Origin: Micropruina sp.
GTDB taxonomy: Bacteria > Actinomycetota > Actinomycetes > Propionibacteriales > Propionibacteriaceae
Assembly (NCBI GenBank): GCA_016711105.1
Contig: JADJTO010000003.1
Span: 62,001-126,000 of the forward strand
Length of the DNA: 64,000 nucleotides
Direction of reading: 5' to 3'
The notes below the pieces were generated by a model that saw only the letters and a program-made list of their open reading frames with translations, made no database searches and had not been told where the DNA came from. The translations under genes and the position numbers were made by a program. Shown here in pieces: positions 1-13,500 of this stretch; positions within the stretch are counted from its first letter, which is position 1, and each line of letters begins with the position of its first letter.

Positions 1-3000
1 GGTCAACCAGGTGCTCGCCGTGGGCGGTGAGGACGTGCTGCTGGCGCTGCCCGCCGGTGCCCTCGGCGCGGACTACCTGCGCTTCGCCGCCACCGACGTC
101 ACCCTGGACGTGCTCGGCCAGCACCTTTCCGGCAACCTGATCATCGAACGCGACGGCAGCAGCACCCGGGTGCTGGTCAGCGATGCCGAACTCGTGCTGG
201 CCGGCGGGATCGCGACGGTCACCGGGGCCTCGGCCGACCTGACCATCGTCGCGGCCGGACTGCACGGCACCTTCACCGGGGCGATCGCCTTCAACGTTCC
301 CGGGGTCTCGCTGGCGGCTTCGGTCACCGTCGACGTCGACACCCGCCTGGCCAGCCGGCACCTGCTGGTCCTGGCCACCGGGGTCGAGCTGGACGTCGCC
401 GGGCAAAGCCTTCGCGGGAACCTCTCCCTGGAACAGGGCACCAACGCCGCTGGAGAGCAGGTGCTCAAGCTCGCCATCGTGAACACCACCCCCGTCGACC
501 CACTGCTCACGCTGACCGCCGGCGGAAACGACCTGCTCACCATCGAGGACGCCACCGGCCTGCTAGTGCTGTCGACCGCCGGTGCCGCGGGCAGCCTGGA
601 CGTGACCAACTTCGTCGTCTCGCTGCCCGGTGGGCTCAGCCTGACCGCCGAAAGCATCCGGGTCGAGGTGAACACCGGAACCGCCGCGGTCACCGAGACC
701 TTCAACCTGGGTGGCAGCAGCACGACGCTGACCCTGCCCGCCGGGCCGTACGTCAGCGTCCGGGTGCTCGGCGCCGAACTCGATCTCGGCACCCCCGTGC
801 TCAGCGGCAACTTCGCCTTCGAGCAGGGCACGGCCCCCGACGGCACCGCGATCACGGTGGTCGCCGCCACCGAGGTCACGGTCGACGTCACCATCGGCAC
901 TGATGGGGCCACCCTGGTCGACGGCGAGGGCGCCTTCGTCATCCTCTCCACCGGCCTGGCCGGCTACCTCTCGGGGCGGGCCAACCTGAGCGCCGGCCCG
1001 GTCAGCGCGGGCGCCGACATCTTGCTGCGGGTCAACACCAGCACCGCCGCGGTCGACACCTCGATCGAACTCGGCGGACGCACGCTGGTGGTCAAGTTCG
1101 CTACCGGCAACGTGTTCGAGGTATCGCTGTCGAACCTCAGCCTGACCATCGCCGACTTCCTCACCATCGAAGGCAGCGTCTCCTTCAGCGACACCACGAT
1201 CGGCGGGCAGGCCGCCCAGGTGTTCGCCGGTGAGGGCCTGACCGTCTTCCTCGGCCGCGGCCCGGCCAAACTCAGCACCGGCGAGACCAACCCGCTGGCC
1301 ATGGGCGTCCTGCTCAGCAACGGACGGATCGGCCTGATCAAGATCGGTGCCACCTACGCCCTGTTCGCCGAAGGCACGATCAGCCTGGTCGGGGTCAGCG
1401 GCGTCACCATCTCCGGCACCGTGATCGCCCGGGTCAACAACACCGGCCAGATCATCAACCAGACCCTGGAGATCCCCGGCAGCACCGGCGCGGGCGTTCT
1501 GGTGTCCTTCCCGACCACCGCGTTGGTCACCGAGTTCGCCGCCACCGGGGCCACCCTGGCCGTAGCCGGGCAGTCCCTCACCGGCAACGTCGGCTTCTCG
1601 AAGAACTCCACCGGCGACGTCGTGATCGCCGCCAGCGAGGTCACCCTGTCGCTCGGCGGCGTGGTCTCGGTCACCGACGCCGAAGGTCTGTTCGTCCTCG
1701 GCGCAACCGGCCTGGCCGGACGGCTCACCGGGCTGGTGGACGTGGCCGTGCCGGGCGTCGGCTTCACCGGGGACTTCTCCGTGGTGATCAACAACACGCT
1801 GGCCCCGGTCAACACGTCCTTCGAGCTGGCCGGTGAGACGCTTACCCTGGATCTCCCCGCCGGGCCCTTCCTGCGGGTCGAGGGCCTCAACTTGGGCGTG
1901 GAGATCCTCGGCCAGACGTTGCAGGCCGACGTCCTGATCGAGCGGTCCGTCGCCAACGGCAGCCCGGTCACGACGATCGCGTTGGCACGAGTCGAGCTCT
2001 CCCTGGGATCGGGGACTTACGGCGTCCGAATCACCGGTGGGAGTGGCCTGTTCCTGGTCACCGCCGCCGGCCTCGCCGGACGGATCTCGGGCACCATCGT
2101 GGTCAGCCTGCCCGCCGGAACCTCGCTCAACGGGGCGCTGTCGCTGGCGGTCAACACCACCACCGCTGCCGTCTCCAGCTCGGTCACCGTTGGGTCCACC
2201 ACGCTCTCCCTCAACCTGCCCGCCGGTCCGTACCTGCGCTTCGAGGGCACCGACGTGGTGCTCACCGTCCTCGGCCAAAGCCTGTCCGGCAACCTGGCGA
2301 TCGAGAAGTCCACCTCCTACGGCGACGACGGCGTGCCGGGCGGTCTAGGAGTCAACGCCGATAGCAGCACCGTCCGGATCGCGCTCAGCGAGGTCACGCT
2401 GGCCCTCGGTGGCGCCACGGTGCTCACCCTGAGCAACGGCAGTGCCGTTCTGCTGCTGGCGCCGACCGGGCTGGCCGGCCGGATCACCGGCGACATCGCG
2501 CTCACCGTCCCCCAGGTATCGCTCTCCGGGTCGCTGGCGGTCGAGATCAACACCACCGCCTCCGAGGTGACCGAAACCTTCACCGTCGGTACGGGTGCCC
2601 CGATCACCCTCGATCTTCCCACCGGTCCGTACCTGCGGGTCGCCGGGACGGACGTCCAACTGAGCATCCTGGGCCAGACCCTCGCCGGGGACTTCGTGAT
2701 CACCCGCACCACCACAGCGAGCGGACCGGTCACCCGAATCCAGGCCGACAACCTGAGCCTGCGGATCGGCGGCACCGAAGCTGCCCCGATCCTGACCCTG
2801 ACCCAGTCCGGCAGCGCCGAGTTCCTGATCAGCTCCGCCGGGATCGCCGGCCAGATCGCCGTCTCCCTGGCGCTGTCCGTGCCGGCCGTCTCCGTCACCG
2901 GGACGATCGCGATCTCGGTCAACACCACGACGTCCGCAGCAGTCCTGGCGGCGGGCACGCTCCAGGCCGGGCCCTACCTGCGGGTCGCCGGGACCGGGGT

Positions 3001-4590
3001 CACGATCAACGTGCTCGGGCAGAGCCTCTCCGCCGACGTCACCTTCGAACAAGCCACCACCGCGACGGGGGCCAAGGTCGTCCGGATCGGCCTGGCCAAC
3101 GCCCGCCTGATCCTGCTGGGTACCAACGCCGACCCCACCATCGGCTTGGTCAACGGCTCTGGTCTGTTCGTGATCGGCCCGACAGGCCTGGCCGGCTCGT
3201 TCAGCGGCGACCTGGTCTTCGACGTTCCCAACGTCAGCCTGGTCGGCTCGCTCTCGGTCCAGGTGAACAACACTGGCTTGGCGGTCTCCGAAAGCTTGCA
3301 GGTGGGGGCCGGCACGGTCAGCCTGGCCCTGCCGCCTGGGCCGTACCTGCGGATCGCCGGCGAAGGCTTGAGGCTGCGGGTTGCCGGGCAGAGCCTGAGC
3401 GGCGACGTCGTGATCGAGCAGGCCACCAGCGTCGGCCCCGACGGCATTCTCAACACGGCCGACGACGTCCGGGTGCTGCGGATCGCCGCCGCCAACGTCA
3501 ACCTGACCTTGGGCGACGGGGTGCGCAACTTCCTCACCGTCACCGACGGTTCGGCCCTGTTCGTGATCAACGACCTCGGGCTGGCCGGCTCGGTCGGTGG
3601 CACGGTCGAGTTGCTGAACGTACCCGGGGTCACCTTGGCCGGCACCTTGCAGGTCGAGGTCAACTCCACCGGCGCCGACGTCGATGAGACGTTCGTGATC
3701 GCCGGCCAGACCCGCGAGCTGCTGATCCCGGCCGAGGTCACGCTGCGCGTCCGGGGCACCGGAATCACCCTGGCCTTCGGCGGCCAGAGCCTGTCGGCCG
3801 ACATCGAGATCACCAAGAGCACCGCCTCGCTGCAGGTCCTGGTTGCTAACGGACGACTCGTCCTCGGCACCCCGACCCAGCCGCTGGTCACCGTGACCGA
3901 CATCGAGGGCACCCTGGTGCTGACCAGCGGCGGTCTGTACGGGCAGGTCAGCGCGGCCGTTCAACTGGAGATCCCGGCGATCACGCTGAGCGGCGCCTTC
4001 CAGTTGCGGTTCAACACCACGATCGCCGACGCCGTGATCCAGACCGCCGGGGCAGCAACCAGCGAGCTCAGCGATGACGAGTTCCTCACCCTGACCCCGG
4101 GCATCCGGGTGGCGGCGATCGGGGTCCTGCTGACCATCGCCGGGCAGAGCCTGGGTGGCAACGTGGTGATCGAGCGCCGCGCCGGGCTCAACCCGGAGGT
4201 CAGCATCGCCTTCGCCGACCTGACCCTCTCGTTGGGGACGGCGGTCGTGATCACCGCCGAGCACGACTGGACGGGCGCGATCCTGATCACCCCGACCAGC
4301 ATCGCCGCCACCTTCAGCGGCTCGCTCGGCGGCGGGGCGGTGGATCCGGTGTTCAACCTGGGCAGCTCGATCACCCTCGGTGGCACGGTGTCGCTGCAGA
4401 TCAACAACGGTCCGCTGGCGGTGAACCGCAGCTTCGACGTCGTCCTGCCCGACGACAGCACCGAGACGATCGTGCTCGACGTGCCAGCCGGACCGTTCTT
4501 CCAGCTGGCGATCACCGGCGGCACCCTGGCCGTGGGCCCGGTCAGCTTCGCCGGATCGTTCGTGATCGCCCAGAGCACCAAGCCCGGCTT
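1..4590 (+). repeat. Beta-strand repeat array A (about 13 units)
   Basis: Units of roughly 105-120 residues follow one another. Each has the pattern AGPYLRVxGTxVxLxVxGQ, then an acidic strand ending in E, a strand like VxLxLG, then GLFVLxPxGLAGxxSG, then VPGVxLSGxxxVxINTT. One unit (about 1090-1440) is a variant with a longer insert. The alternating hydrophobic pattern predicts all-beta structure. Function unknown; probably a stalk or fibre. Confidence 0.8.
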
Positions 4591-7500
4591 CGGCGGCCTC
4601 GGCAGCGGCCCCACCACGACGCGGTCACCGCCGTGGCCACCGGTGACCTGAACGGCGACGGCCTGGTCGACCTGCTGCTCGGCACCGCCACCAACGCCTC
4701 GTTGTTCCTCGGCACCGGCCCGGGAGCTTTCAACTCCACCGCTGCGCACACGTTCACCGGCGGGGCAGTGGCCGCCGCGATCGCCGACCTGGACAACGAC
4801 GGACGCCGCGACGTGGTGCTGATCCGCGCCGGCACCAGTTCGGCCTTCCGGACGACTGCCGCCACCGCGAGCACCGCCAGCTTCGGCACCGCGGTCAGCC
4901 TGACCACCCCGTTGGCCACCTCGGTGGCGGTGGGCGACGTCAACGGCGACGGACTGGCCGACGTCGTCGTCGGAGCCCAGGGTGTGGGCGCACAGACCCG
5001 GGTCTTCGCCAACCTCGGCAGCACCGCCGGCACCTGGAACGGCTACGCGGCCACCGCGGGCACGCTGCTCGGCGCCGACACCGCCACCAAGGCCGTCGCC
5101 CTGGCCGACCTGAACAACGACGGCGTGCTCGACCTGCTCGCGGTCACCACCGCGGTCGCCCACTCCTGTATGTCAATGAGGGTCTCAGCGAGACCGGGTG
5201 GGACGGCTTCGCGGCCGGTGTCGCGGTGGCCAACACCGCCGACGCTCGCGCCGTGGCCACCGGCGACGTCAACGCCGACGGCTTCACCGACGTGCTGATC
5301 GCCAACGCCGGCGCGCCGGCCTCACTGCTGCGCAACCTTGGTTTTGCCGCCGGGATCTGGGCCGGGCTGGCCGCTGCCGCCAACGTGGCCGCCCTGCCCG
5401 CCACCCCGGCCGGACGCTCGATCGCTCTGGGCGACGTCGACGGCGACGGCACCCTGGACGTGATTCTCGGCACCACCGGAGCACCGCAGGTCTTCCTCAA
5501 CCGCGGCGGCAGCGCAGCCTCCTGGCTCGGCTTCCGCAACGGCATCGACGCCACCACCGGCACCAGCGACCTGATCGCCCTAGTCAACCTCGACACCGAC
5601 TCCGACCTCGACCTGATCACCATCGGTGCCACGGCGCCGGTCGTCCACCTCGCCCTCCCCGAGCGGGTCACCCGGATCGGCCTGGCCGGAGTCACCGTCT
5701 CCCTGGCACCCACCTCCGGTGCCGGTGCCGGCGGCTCGGCCCTGTCGATCACCGATGGCCAGGGCGGCTTCGTAATCCGGGCCGGTGGCGTCGCCGGGAC
5801 CTTCTCCGGCCAGGTGGACGCGGCCGTGGGTGGTTTCTCGGCCGGGATCAGCGTGGCCGTCCGCTACAACTCGACCACCTCAGCGGTGGACGAAACGATC
5901 GAGGTCGGTGGCGTCAGCGTCCCGGTGGTGTTCACCGCCGCCGAAGTGGCGACCGTGGTCGGCGTGACCGTGACCCCGTTCGTCCAGATCTCCGGGTCGG
6001 GCACGATCAAGCTCGGCGACTTCGTGGAGATCCGCGGGTCGGTCACCTTCGGCACCACCGAGTCGACCTTCACCGACGTCAAGATCTTCCTCGGCCAGGG
6101 CCCCGGCTTCAACGACGACGGCTCGGTCAACCCCACCGCCCAGGGCGTGGCGATCACCGGCGCCAGCGGCAGGGTCGTGACCGACGCGACCGGCAACCGG
6201 GCCCTCTTCGCCACCGGAACGGTCCTCCTGGTCGGAGTCCCCGGCATCACCATCAGCGGGACCATCACGGTCAAGTACAACGAAACCCTGACCACCCAGT
6301 TCAGCGGGGTCGAACTCGTCCCGGCCGGCACCGCGGTGACGCCCTATGCCCTGCTCGGTGCCAGCAACCTGGTGCTCAAGGTCCCCGGGGTCGAACTCAC
6401 CGGAGCCTTCTCCTTCGAACTGAAGCCGAACGGTGAGCTCACCGTCCGCGTCGGTGAAGCCGCCGTCACCGGTGGCGCGGTCAGCCTGTCGCTGGGCGAC
6501 CCCGCCGAGGGCAGCAGCGCAGCTCCGGTCGTGGTCACGCTCAGCACCGGCGAACTCACTCTGACCAAGGCCGTCCCTGGCGGTTCACCGGCCGGGCTCT
6601 ATGGCGTGGTCGTCGCCGGGCTGACCCTGAACGTCCCGGGAATCACCTTCGGCAGCGGCCCGATCGACCTGCGGATCAACACCACCACCGCCGCGCAGAG
6701 CGTGCTGGGCAATGCGCTGCCGGCCAACTCACTCCGGGTCCAGCTCGGCACCGCAGCCTCACCGGTCACCCTCGGCTTCGCCGGCCAGCAGCTCTCCGGC
6801 GTGTTCGGCTTCGAGCAGGTCACCGGCACCCTCAGCCCGTCCGCACCTCCGGGGACGGCCGCCCCGAAGACCATCCGGATCTTCGCCACCAACGTCGGCC
6901 TCACCCTGGGCACGGCAACCGCCGGAGTCGTCCTGACCAACGGTTCGGGCTTCTTCGTGCTCACCCCGGTCGGGCTCGCGGGCCGCGTCGGCGGGTCGGT
7001 GACGGTCAACGTGCCTGGAGATGTGGAGATCACCGGAACCTTCTCGGTGGCGGTCAACTCGACCACCCGGGCCGTCAACGAATCGATCCTGGTCAATGAT
7101 CAGACCATCACCCTGAACCTGGCGGCCGGCCCCTACCTGCGGGTCGAGGGCACCGACCTCGTGCTGTCGATGTTCGGGCAGCGGATCAGCGGCGACTTCG
7201 TCTTCGAGAAGGCAACCGTGGGCACCGCCTCGGTCGTCCGGGTCGCCCTGCGCAATGTGAACGCGGCCTTCGGTGACGGCGTGAACGACTACGTCACCCT
7301 CTCCCAGGGCGTCGGCTTCTTCGTGATCAGTGGCCCGACCCCGGGTAAGACCGGTGGCCTCGCCGGGTCGCTGTCAGGCACCGTCGCGATCGACGTGCCC
7401 GGGGTGACGATCAGCGGCGCGCTCACCCTGGCGATCAACAGTCGGCCCCTGGGTGACGGTGGGGTCACGGACTCGATCGCCGTCGGCCTGCAGCCGGACG

Positions 7501-10500
7501 ACACCACCGCGCTCGGCGTCGCCGACGTCAACGGGGACGGACGCGCCGACGTCGTGCTGGGCACCACAGCCGGGGTCCTGCTCTATCTGAACGACGGCAC
7601 CGGTGACCCGTTCGACGCCCTGCCGGCGATCCTGGTCGGTCCCGACACCGACTCGGTCACCGAGCTCGCCCTCGGCGACCTGGACGGCGACAGTCGCCCC
7701 GAGTTGCTGGTCGGGCGCGCCGGCGACACCCTCACCTACCGCAACGACGGCAGCGGGCTGTTCACGCTCGACTCCGCGATCTCGCTGGGCACCGCGGCCC
7801 GTGCCCTGGCGATCGGTGATCTGGACGGGATCAACGGCGCCGATGTGCTGGTCGGCTCCGATGTCACGCTCACCCTGTTCACCAACGCGGGCACCGCTCC
7901 CAGCGGGGCGTGGGCCGGCGTATCCGCGGGTACCGCCGTGGCGGGTACCTGGACCGCCACCGAGATCCTGCTCCTGGCCGACCTGAACGCCGACGGCGAC
8001 CTCGACCTGTTCGTCGGCTCCGGGGCGGCCGCCACCGCGGACGCCGTGCTGCTCGGCAACGGGGACGGCACCTTCACCGCAGACGACGCGCCCGGAACCA
8101 CCGGCACCACCGCGGCGGCTCTGGTCGACGTGGACGGCAACGGCACGATCGACTTGGTCCGCAGCGACGGCACCGGGTTCGACGTGGCGCTGAACCCAGG
8201 TGCCGCCAACTGGGCCGGCTTCTCCACCGCGGTCACGGTGCTCTCCACCGGGGCCGTCATCGGTCTCGGATTGGGCCGCTTCGACGGCGACACCTTCCTC
8301 GACCTGGCCATCGCGGACGGCAGCGGCCCCGCGACCTGGCGCTCCGGCGACGGCTCCGGCACCTCTACCGATGCCTTCGGCGACGCCGCTGAACTCGGTG
8401 TGATCAAGCTCGACCTGCCCGCCGGCCCCTACCTGAAGATCGTCGGCGACCCGATCAGGATCTCCGTCGGCGGGATCTCCCTGGTCGGCGACTTCAGCCT
8501 GATCCAGTCGACCCAGGCGGATGGCACCCGCCTGGTGAAGATCAGCGTGACCAGCCTGGAACTCGACCTGGGCGACGGTATCGGTGTGGTCACCCTCTCC
8601 GGCGACCTGGTGATCGGCCCGACCGGGCTGGCTGCCCAGCTCACCCTCACCTCGGCTCTTTCCTTCGGTTCGGGCGTCGCGATCAGCGGCACCTTCCGGC
8701 TGCAACTGAACAACGGCACCGCCGCGGTCGTGCTGCCCAGCGGCGTCCGGTTGCCGGCCGGGCCGTACGTGAAGTTCGTCGGCGAGAACATCACCCTGAC
8801 CTTCGGCACCGGCGGCCCCACCCTGAGCGCCTCGATCGGCATCGAGTCGGCCACCAACGCCGCCGGGGCGAAGAAGACGATCATCGCGATCGCCAACGGC
8901 AGCTTCACCCTGCCGTCGGCCTCCGCTACCCCGATCCTCGGCGGGGTGACCGGCATCTTCGTCCTCGCCCCGGACGGCCTGGCCGGCTCCGTCCAGGGCA
9001 CGGTCAACCTGAGCGGCGTCCTGCCCGCCGGGATCTCGCTCTCCGGCACCTTCGGGCTGGCGATCAACAAGACCTCCCGCCGGGTGATCGAAAGCGTCAC
9101 CCTGGGCGGCACCACGGTCAACCTCGACCTGCGCGCGGGCCCCTACCTGCGGGTCTTCGGCGACGACGTCACGCTGTCGATCATGGGCCAGACCCTGACC
9201 GGCAACCTGGCCTTCGAGCAGTCCGGCACCGGCCCGACCGCGACCACGGTGATCGCCTTCTCCGAGGTCAGCCTCTCCCTGGGTGACGGCGCCACCGCCT
9301 TCCTCACTCTCACCGACGGCACCGGCGCCTTCGTGCTGAAGTCGGGTGCGATGTCGGGCAGCCTGAGCGGCACGGTCGCCCTGAACATCCCCAACGTCAG
9401 CCTCTCCGGCACGATCAGCCTGCAGGTCAACACCGTCGCCGCCACGGCCGGCACGGTGAACGTGATCGTCGGTGGGCAGAACGTCACCATCGCCACCGGG
9501 GGCCCGGCACGCCTGGCCATCGGCGGCGACGACGTCCGGCTGACCATCGCCGGCCAGCGCCTGGGTGGCGACTTCTGGTTCGAGCAGGTCACGGTCGGAA
9601 CCGCCCGAATCGTCAAGGTCACGGCGACCGACGTCTTCCTCTTCCTCGGCGACGACAACGGCACCACGATCACCACCGACGACCGCGGACTGAGCCTCAC
9701 CGGCGGGACCGGCAGCTTCCTGGTCACCCCGACCGGGATCGCCGCCAGCGTCTCGGGCACGATCACTCTGGTCGGGCTGAGTGACCTGCCGTTCAGCCTC
9801 GGTTCGTTGTCGGTCAGCCTGCAGATCAACACCATGCCGACCGCCGTGATCGAGCCGACGCTGTCGTTGAACCTGCCGGCCGGGAAGTTCCTGCGGATCA
9901 CGGTGACCACCGACCTGACCATCTTCGGCCAGACCCTCTCCGGCACGTTCATGTTCGAGCAGGTCAGCAACGCCGGTGCCGACAAGGTGCTGAACACGAC
10001 CGACGACACCAAGATCCTGCGGATCGCCGCGATCAACGTCGGCCTGTTCGTCGGCCATGACGGCGGCACCTCGGCTGACCTGACTGACGACATCGGGCTT
10101 CGGGTCTCCGGCGGCACCGCCCTGCTGCTGCTGACCAAGGAAGGCTTCGCCGGCCAGATCTCGGCCACCGCGTCCCTGCTTCTCGGCGACAGCGTGCCCG
10201 CGGTGACGGCGGACGTGAGCGTCGAGATCAACCAGTTGCGCAAGGCCGTCGGCACGAAGATCATGCCGCTCGCGGTGGACGAGCAGTTCGTGATCAACGA
10301 CCAGACCTACTCTCTGCAGCTCGAAGCCGGCCCCTACGTCAAGGTCTCGGTCACCGGCTTGGCGCTCGCGATCGCCGGGCAGCGCCTCTCCACCGACCTG
10401 TCGGTGGAACGGCGGACCCGCCTTGCCGCCGACGGCTCGATCCTCACCCCGACGACCCCCGTCTATGACCTGACGGTCTCGTTCGCCAACCTGAACCTGC

Positions 10501-13500
10501 GCCTGGGCTCGCCCGACCGCGACGTCGTGATCGTGGGCGACGGCTTCGGAACGTTCAACATCATCGGCGCGACCCCGGGCGTCAAGGGCGGCATCGCCGG
10601 ACGGGTCAGCGCCTCGGTCGCGATCGACGTGCCCGGCGTGGTCTTCTCCGGCGACTTCGAGGTGGCGATCAACACCACGCTGACCAACAAGACCGTCGAC
10701 AGTGTCGTGGTGACCCCAGGGATCAAGGTCTCCGGCCTCGACGTCAGCCTGGACGTGCTGGGGCAGCGGCTCTCCGGTTCGTTCTCGTTCGCCAAGAACT
10801 CGGTCACCGGCGTGATCGAGATCGGCCTCTCGAACGTCTCGCTGGAGTTGGGCACGGGCGAGACGACCCTGGTCACGGTCACCGTCCTTTCCGGCGCGAT
10901 CCGGGTGCTGCCGACCGGCATCGCTGCCCAGTTCACCGCCTCGATCACACTCAACCCGTCGCTGAGCAGCGACTTCAGCCTCAGCGTGCCGACCGTCGTC
11001 TTCCAGCTGAACACGACCACCACGGATGCCACCGGGACGGTCACGGTCGGCGGCGTGCAGGTGCCGATCAACGCCCCGGCCGGCCCCTACCTGCGGGTCC
11101 AGGCCGGCTCGATCGGCGCGCCGATCAGCCTGACCGTGATGGGTCAGAGCCTGGCCGCCGTGGTGTCCTTCGAGCAGCGGACCACCGCCAGTGGGACGAA
11201 GGTCGTCCGGATCGCCTTCACCGAGGTCGCCCTGTTCCTGGGCGACCCCGGAGGTGCTGGCACCAGTGACGACGTCGGCCTCACCCTGAGCGCGGGTGCC
11301 GGCGCGATCATCCTCACCCCCGGCGGTCTGGCCGGCGAGATCACCGGCACAGTGGCCCTGGTCGGCCTTCCGGTGCAGATCTCGGCCCGGCTCACCCTGC
11401 AGATCAACAACCTGAACGTCGCCGTCAACGAGACCATCCAGTTCGCCGGGGTGGACGTCCTGGTCGATCGCCAAGGGACGGCCGGCCAGACCGAGATCCA
11501 GAGGGTGTTCGTCAACGTGGCCGCGGGCACCTTCACCCTGGCCTTGGACGTCAACGCCAACGGCCGGATCGACGCCGCCGAGATCTCCGCGCCGATCGAG
11601 GTGCTGGACGGCGCCAACCGGGCTCCGGCGAGCGCGGTCGAGGCGGCCATCGAGTCCCTCTACGGCGGTGCCGACACGGTCGCCGTGACCCGGCCGGCCA
11701 ACGGTCAGCCGAACGACAACGTCTACACCGTCACCTGGAACGGCAATGCCAACCGGCCGCCGCTGATCGCGAACGTCCGGGTGCTCGCCCTGCCCAAGGG
11801 CCCGTTCCTGCGCGTGGCCGCCACCGGCATCGACATCGTGATCCTGGCCAACCCGCCGACACCGGGGGCCGGCGACATCACCATCCACGCCGACATCGCG
11901 TTCGAGCGGGTCGGGCCGGTCGGCTCCCAGGTGACCAAGATCGGCTTCGCCAACGCCTCGATCAGCTCGGCCAGCAGCACCGGTGGCGAGAACCCGGGCC
12001 TGAAGGAGGCCAACGGCGCGTTGATCATCTTCTCGCCGAACAGCGTCACCGACCCGAGCGCCCTGCCCACCCCGACCCGGACCACCCTTGGTGGAATCGC
12101 CGGCCTGCTCACCGGACGGGTGGCCGGCGGCTCGAGCAGCTTCGCCCTCGATGCCAGCCTCGGCTTCGCGATCAACACCACCGGCGCGAACGTGAAGCAA
12201 ACCGTCGTGGTGGGGGACACCAGCCTGGTGCTCGACCTGCCGGCCAGCCCGAAGTTCAGCTTCATCGTGCAGAACCTCGACTTCAACTTCGGCGACATTC
12301 TGGAGATCCGGGCCGGCAACTTCGCCATCGGCGGCGACGGCAGCTTCTCCGGCAGCGGCCTGGAGATCTTCATCGGCAAGGGCCCCTCCAAGCTGACCGG
12401 CGGCGCCCTCAACCCGGCCGCGATCGGCGTCCTGATCAGTAACGCGACCATGGCGTTCAAGAACGTGACCGGGCAAGGCTTCGCGCTGCGGATCACCGGG
12501 ACCCTGGCCCTGCTCGGGCTGGACGGGCTGACCGTCAGCGGCACCGTCACCTTCGAGGCCAACACCACCACCTCGGCCCAGACCGTGCCCGGCTGGGCAA
12601 CGCCACTGGCCGCCGGACGGTACAGCTTCGTCGCAGCGAACGCCCGTTTCGCGGTGGCCGGCATCTTCGAACTCACCGGCACCCTGGGCCTGACCCGTTC
12701 ACCCGACGGCAGCCTGGACGTCATGCTGGCCCAGGCCGGTCTGTTGATCTCGATCAGCAACACCGACATCGCCCGGCTCTCCGGCTTCGGCTCGTTCACC
12801 ATCTCCCCGGTGACCGGCTTCCGGCTGAACAACTTCAAGGTCGACGCGTTCAAGCTGTTCCCCAAGACCGGGGATCCGGCCCTGACCACCGGCAGCACGC
12901 CGACCCTGTTCCCGACCGCCGACCTGGTCACCCCGCTGAAGAACGCCGTGGTCTCGGTGGCGCCGACCACGATCACCGTGGTGTTCAACGACGTCAACGG
13001 CGTCGGACTGCGGCCCGAAACGATCACCGACCTCGATCCCGAGCTGGAGTTGCTGGTCAACGGCGCCCCGGTCACCATCGCCGGCGTCCCCACCGCGGTA
13101 CTCGGCAAGCCCAACACCTGGAGCTACGCGATCACCGGAGCGATGCCGAGCCAGGGGCTGGTCACGGTGCGCTTCCGGACCGGCGGCTTCTCCGACTTCG
13201 GCGGTTCGATGACGATGGGGGAGGACGAAACCTTCGTCATCTTCACCCCGGTGACCCTGCCCGGCGGCGGCCTGAGCAAGCCCGGGCCGGTGGCCACGAT
13301 CGCCAACCCGACCAACGGCGGCACGATCAGCGCGGCGCAGATCAACGCCCAGCGCTACATCGACATCACCTACACCAGCCTGCCGCCGGCCACCGATGGC
13401 GCCGGAGCCGATCCGCAAGTCCTCGATCAGGTCGCCATCGCGCCGTTCAGCATCAGCGGCACCGGCCTGGCCGACCTGTCTCGGGACGCCCAGAACCGGC

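Noticed and set aside
7374..12476. Open frame of 1700 codons on the minus strand opposite the repeat arrays
   Set aside because: It mirrors the GC-rich codon pattern of the + strand gene, its product is Asp/Gly/Arg-rich without domains, and it ends at points unrelated to any signal. The same holds for the long minus-strand frames at 563-2278, 2345-4264, 14796-16139, 17403-20246, 20619-23876, 23895-26807 and 43083-45215.
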